DNA of 48,986 nt, from NCBI GenBank assembly GCA_019115545.1, contig DXDK01000036.1, forward strand, positions 1 through 48,986. The letters are read 5' to 3'. This DNA comes from Candidatus Evtepia faecavium. GTDB lineage: Bacteria; Bacillota; Clostridia; Oscillospirales; Oscillospiraceae. Shown in pieces: positions 46,989 to 48,986 of this stretch (its first letter is position 1; each line of letters starts with the position of its first letter). The notes beneath the pieces were generated by a model. It was not told the origin of the DNA. It worked only from the letters and a program-made list of their open reading frames with translations, and made no database searches. The position numbers were made by a program, and so were the translations under genes.

Positions 46989-48986
46989 TCAGACGGGGCT
47001 GGGGGTGGCCTGCTGGGCGGCGGGGACGGCCTCCTCCTTCCGGGGAGAGGTGCCCAGGCTGTCGATGATGGTGATGACCAGGCCCCGGATGCTGTTCTCC
47101 GTGGTGCGGTAGGGGGCGATGCGCAGGGTGTAGCACCGCCCGTTCATGGCGGTGACCTCCCGGTCGATGGAGATCAGGTCCTTCAGCACGGTGCGGCAGT
47201 CGCTCTCGATGGCTTCCTCCGGGAAGCTGTGGGCGAAGATCTGGATGGGCCGGCCCACGTCGTGTTCCATGAGCTGGAACTCCCGGCCCACGTACTCGGT
47301 GAACTTGCGGATGTTCAGGTTGCTGTCCACAAAGAGGATGCCGATCATGGTGGAAGAGAGGAAGTTGGACAGGTCGTTGGTCATCATGGTCAGCTCGTCC
47401 AGCTTCAGCTGGTGCTCGGTGTTCACAGTGTAGAGCTCCTCGTTCACCGACTGCAGCTCCTCGGTGGAGCTCTGGAGCTCCTCGTTGGCGGTGAGCAGTT
47501 CCTCGTTGGCCGCCTGGAGCTCCCCGTTCACCGTCTCCAGGCGCTGGATGGTGGCACGGAGGTCGCTCTGGGACACCTGGAACTCCCGTTCTAGGTCGGC
47601 GATGCGCCGGGCGGCGGTGGCGTCCAGGTCGTACTTCTCCGTGACGCCGGTCTCCTCAGCGGGTTTGTTCTCCTGGAAGAGGACGGCGATGAGGTCGCTC
47701 TTCTCCCCCGAAACCCCGGAGATGGGTTGCACGCTCAGGTCGATGACCCTCCGGCCGGAGGGGACGTCCACGGCGATGTTGGTGTAGGTAACGGCGGTGT
47801 TCTCCGCCCGGCAGCGGCTCAGGGCGGTGGCGGCCACCAGGCTCAGGTCCTGGTTGAGCATGCTGAAGAAGTTCAGGGTGGCCTTCCCCGGGGCCAGGGT
47901 GAGGTAGTCGGTGTAGCTGCCGAAGAAGTGGAGCACCGTGTCCTCCCCGTTGAGGATCACCGAGGCCGGCAGGAAGCGCTCCAGGAACTTGGTGTACAGC
48001 CCTTCCGCCACGCCGTCCTCCGTCTGGGTGCTCCCCGCCCGGATGCTCCGGGGGGAGATGGCCTGGATGTTGGGGATGGTGAAGGCGGGGGGCGTCAGGT
48101 CCTCCACCTTACCCTCTCCCTTGTGGAGATAGATCTTCTCCGCGCTGCACACGGGCTTGAAGAGGCTCACGTATTCTCCGGCGGTTTCGCTCTTGCCCAG
48201 GAAGAGGAAGCCGTTGTTCTTCAGGGCGGAGTGGAAAATGGCGAACAGCCCCCGGCGGAGCACTGGCTGGAAATAGATCATCACGTTGCGGCAGCTGATG
48301 AGGTCCAGCTTGCCGAAGGGGGGATCGGAGAACATATTGTGGGTGGCAAAGACGATCATACGGCGGATCTCCTTAGAGATCTGGTACTGGTCGTTCACCT
48401 TCAGGAAGAACTTGGCCAGCCGGTCGGGGGTGACGTCGTCGATGATGTTCTCGGAAAAGATCCCCTTGCCCGCCTGCTCGATGGCCCGGCTGTCCACGTC
48501 AGTGGCGAAGATTTTCACATCCCGCTTCACGTTCAGCTCCTCCATCACCTCCCGGAAGAGGATGGCGATGGAGTAGGCCTCCTCCCCGGTGGAGCAGCCG
48601 GCGGACCAGACGCGGATGGGTTCATCCTCCCTGGCCCGTTCCACGATCTTGTAGATGGCATTGTACTTGAGCTTTTCAAAAAAGGCCGGATCGCGGAAGA
48701 AATTCGTGACACCGATGAGAATTTCCTTGACCAGGATATGAACCTCCTCCGGACTGTCTCCCAGCAGATGGGCGAACTCCGCCAGGCTGGACGTATGTGT
48801 GACCAGCATCCGACGCTCGATGCGTCTCAGAATGGTGGATCGCTTATAATAGGTAAAGTCGATGCCGCTGGCGTTTTTCAGGATGGCGTAGATATGGGAA
48901 AGAGTCTCCTCCTCGGAGAAAAGCGTTTCGTCCTCTGAGATGGGGCTGTCCCCTCTGAGGGGGCGCAGCAGCGTGGGATTATTGGA
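46989..48986 (-). CDS. CheR-PAS protein (CheB/CheR/PAS type), 5' end outside the window
   Basis: At least 665 residues and open at the window edge: the frame runs past the internal ATG at 48809 without a stop, and the 59 residues before that ATG include GIDFTYYKRSTILRRIERRM, the standard N-terminus of a CheR domain. So the true start, and perhaps a CheB methylesterase domain, lies beyond 48986. Order: CheR methyltransferase (SAM loop VWSAGCSTGEEAYS, ISCRNVMIYF), a PAS-like region, a heptad coiled coil (repeats of NEEL: LTANEELQSSTEELQSVNEEL), then a second PAS (about FLSSTMIGILFVDSNLNIRK) and a Pro-rich end. No histidine kinase domain follows. Such proteins methylate or signal beyond chemotaxis. 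Confidence 0.9.
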   Translation of the reverse strand, partial: SNNPTLLRPLRGDSPISEDETLFSEEETLSHIYAILKNASGIDFTYYKRSTILRRIERRMLVTHTSSLAEFAHLLGDSPEEVHILVKEILIGVTNFFRDPAFFEKLKYNAIYKIVERAREDEPIRVWSAGCSTGEEAYSIAILFREVMEELNVKRDVKIFATDVDSRAIEQAGKGIFSENIIDDVTPDRLAKFFLKVNDQYQISKEIRRMIVFATHNMFSDPPFGKLDLISCRNVMIYFQPVLRRGLFAIFHSALKNNGFLFLGKSETAGEYVSLFKPVCSAEKIYLHKGEGKVEDLTPPAFTIPNIQAISPRSIRAGSTQTEDGVAEGLYTKFLERFLPASVILNGEDTVLHFFGSYTDYLTLAPGKATLNFFSMLNQDLSLVAATALSRCRAENTAVTYTNIAVDVPSGRRVIDLSVQPISGVSGEKSDLIAVLFQENKPAEETGVTEKYDLDATAARRIADLEREFQVSQSDLRATIQRLETVNGELQAANEELLTANEELQSSTEELQSVNEELYTVNTEHQLKLDELTMMTNDLSNFLSSTMIGILFVDSNLNIRKFTEYVGREFQLMEHDVGRPIQIFAHSFPEEAIESDCRTVLKDLISIDREVTAMNGRCYTLRIAPYRTTENSIRGLVITIIDSLGTSPRKEEAVPAAQQATPSPV

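Noticed and set aside
48809-48811. ATG at 48809 as the start of the CheR-PAS gene
   Set aside because: The frame continues upstream to the window end and encodes the conserved first helix of CheR, so this ATG is internal.
1-48986. CRISPR arrays, insertion sequences, prophage genes, rRNA genes
   Set aside because: No spaced direct repeats, transposase, integrase, phage structural or rRNA sequence was seen on either strand.

Overview
The window comes from a high-G+C, strictly anaerobic member of the Clostridia. The gene set and codon bias fit the Oscillospiraceae (Flavonifractor / Lawsonibacter / Intestinimonas type); this assignment is inference from gene content, not a database match. Supporting genes are a one-chain pyruvate:ferredoxin oxidoreductase, a fused FeoAB iron transporter, two CoA-transferases of different families, a threonine deaminase, an NSS transporter and many Clostridia-type DUF proteins. 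No phage, IS element, CRISPR array or rRNA operon is visible. About nine of the 43 protein genes start with GTG or TTG, each chosen by a Shine-Dalgarno match.

Layout. 1-7.2 kb: an alpha/beta hydrolase, a structured leader, a secreted coiled-coil M23 peptidase, trmO, then a CoA-transferase/nudC/HD operon and a DUF554 membrane protein. 7.3-11.5 kb: a lipoprotein and a divergent cluster of a zinc-ribbon membrane protein, a condensation-fold acyltransferase and an HSL-type hydrolase, followed by a TIGR04076 protein. 11.5-18.7 kb: LysR, divergent from a MarR-controlled heterodimeric ABC exporter, then two lipoproteins. 18.7-26.1 kb: YeiH and a Crp/Fnr regulator divergent from a ferredoxin, then pyruvate:ferredoxin oxidoreductase and MgtC. 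26.1-36.7 kb, all minus strand: a TIGR03960/TIGR03936 radical-SAM pair, a DUF169-YczE-VTT operon, an NSS transporter, rsmH-feoAB-FeoB-associated protein, and a small XRE regulator. 36.7-41.9 kb: an ilvA/glcD-type pair divergent from a DUF1538 membrane protein with a duplicated PII-like partner. 42.0-43.4 kb: a MarR/nitroreductase islet of different codon use beside tRNA-Ser(GGA). 43.5-49 kb: a SleB-type cell-wall hydrolase, a thioesterase, a cat/but-type CoA-transferase and a CheR-PAS protein cut by the window end.

How it works together. Central fermentative metabolism is represented by pyruvate to acetyl-CoA plus reduced ferredoxin, threonine to 2-oxobutyrate, a putative D-2-hydroxyacid oxidase and two CoA-transferases able to exchange acyl-CoA and acids. 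Iron acquisition and redox sensing surround it. Regulation is readable: 26 sigma-A-type promoters with 16-18 bp spacers are listed, nine of them carrying TGG directly before the -10 box, and several hold palindromes exactly over the -10, -35 or spacer. Most convergent gene pairs are separated by strong, often bidirectional, intrinsic terminators.
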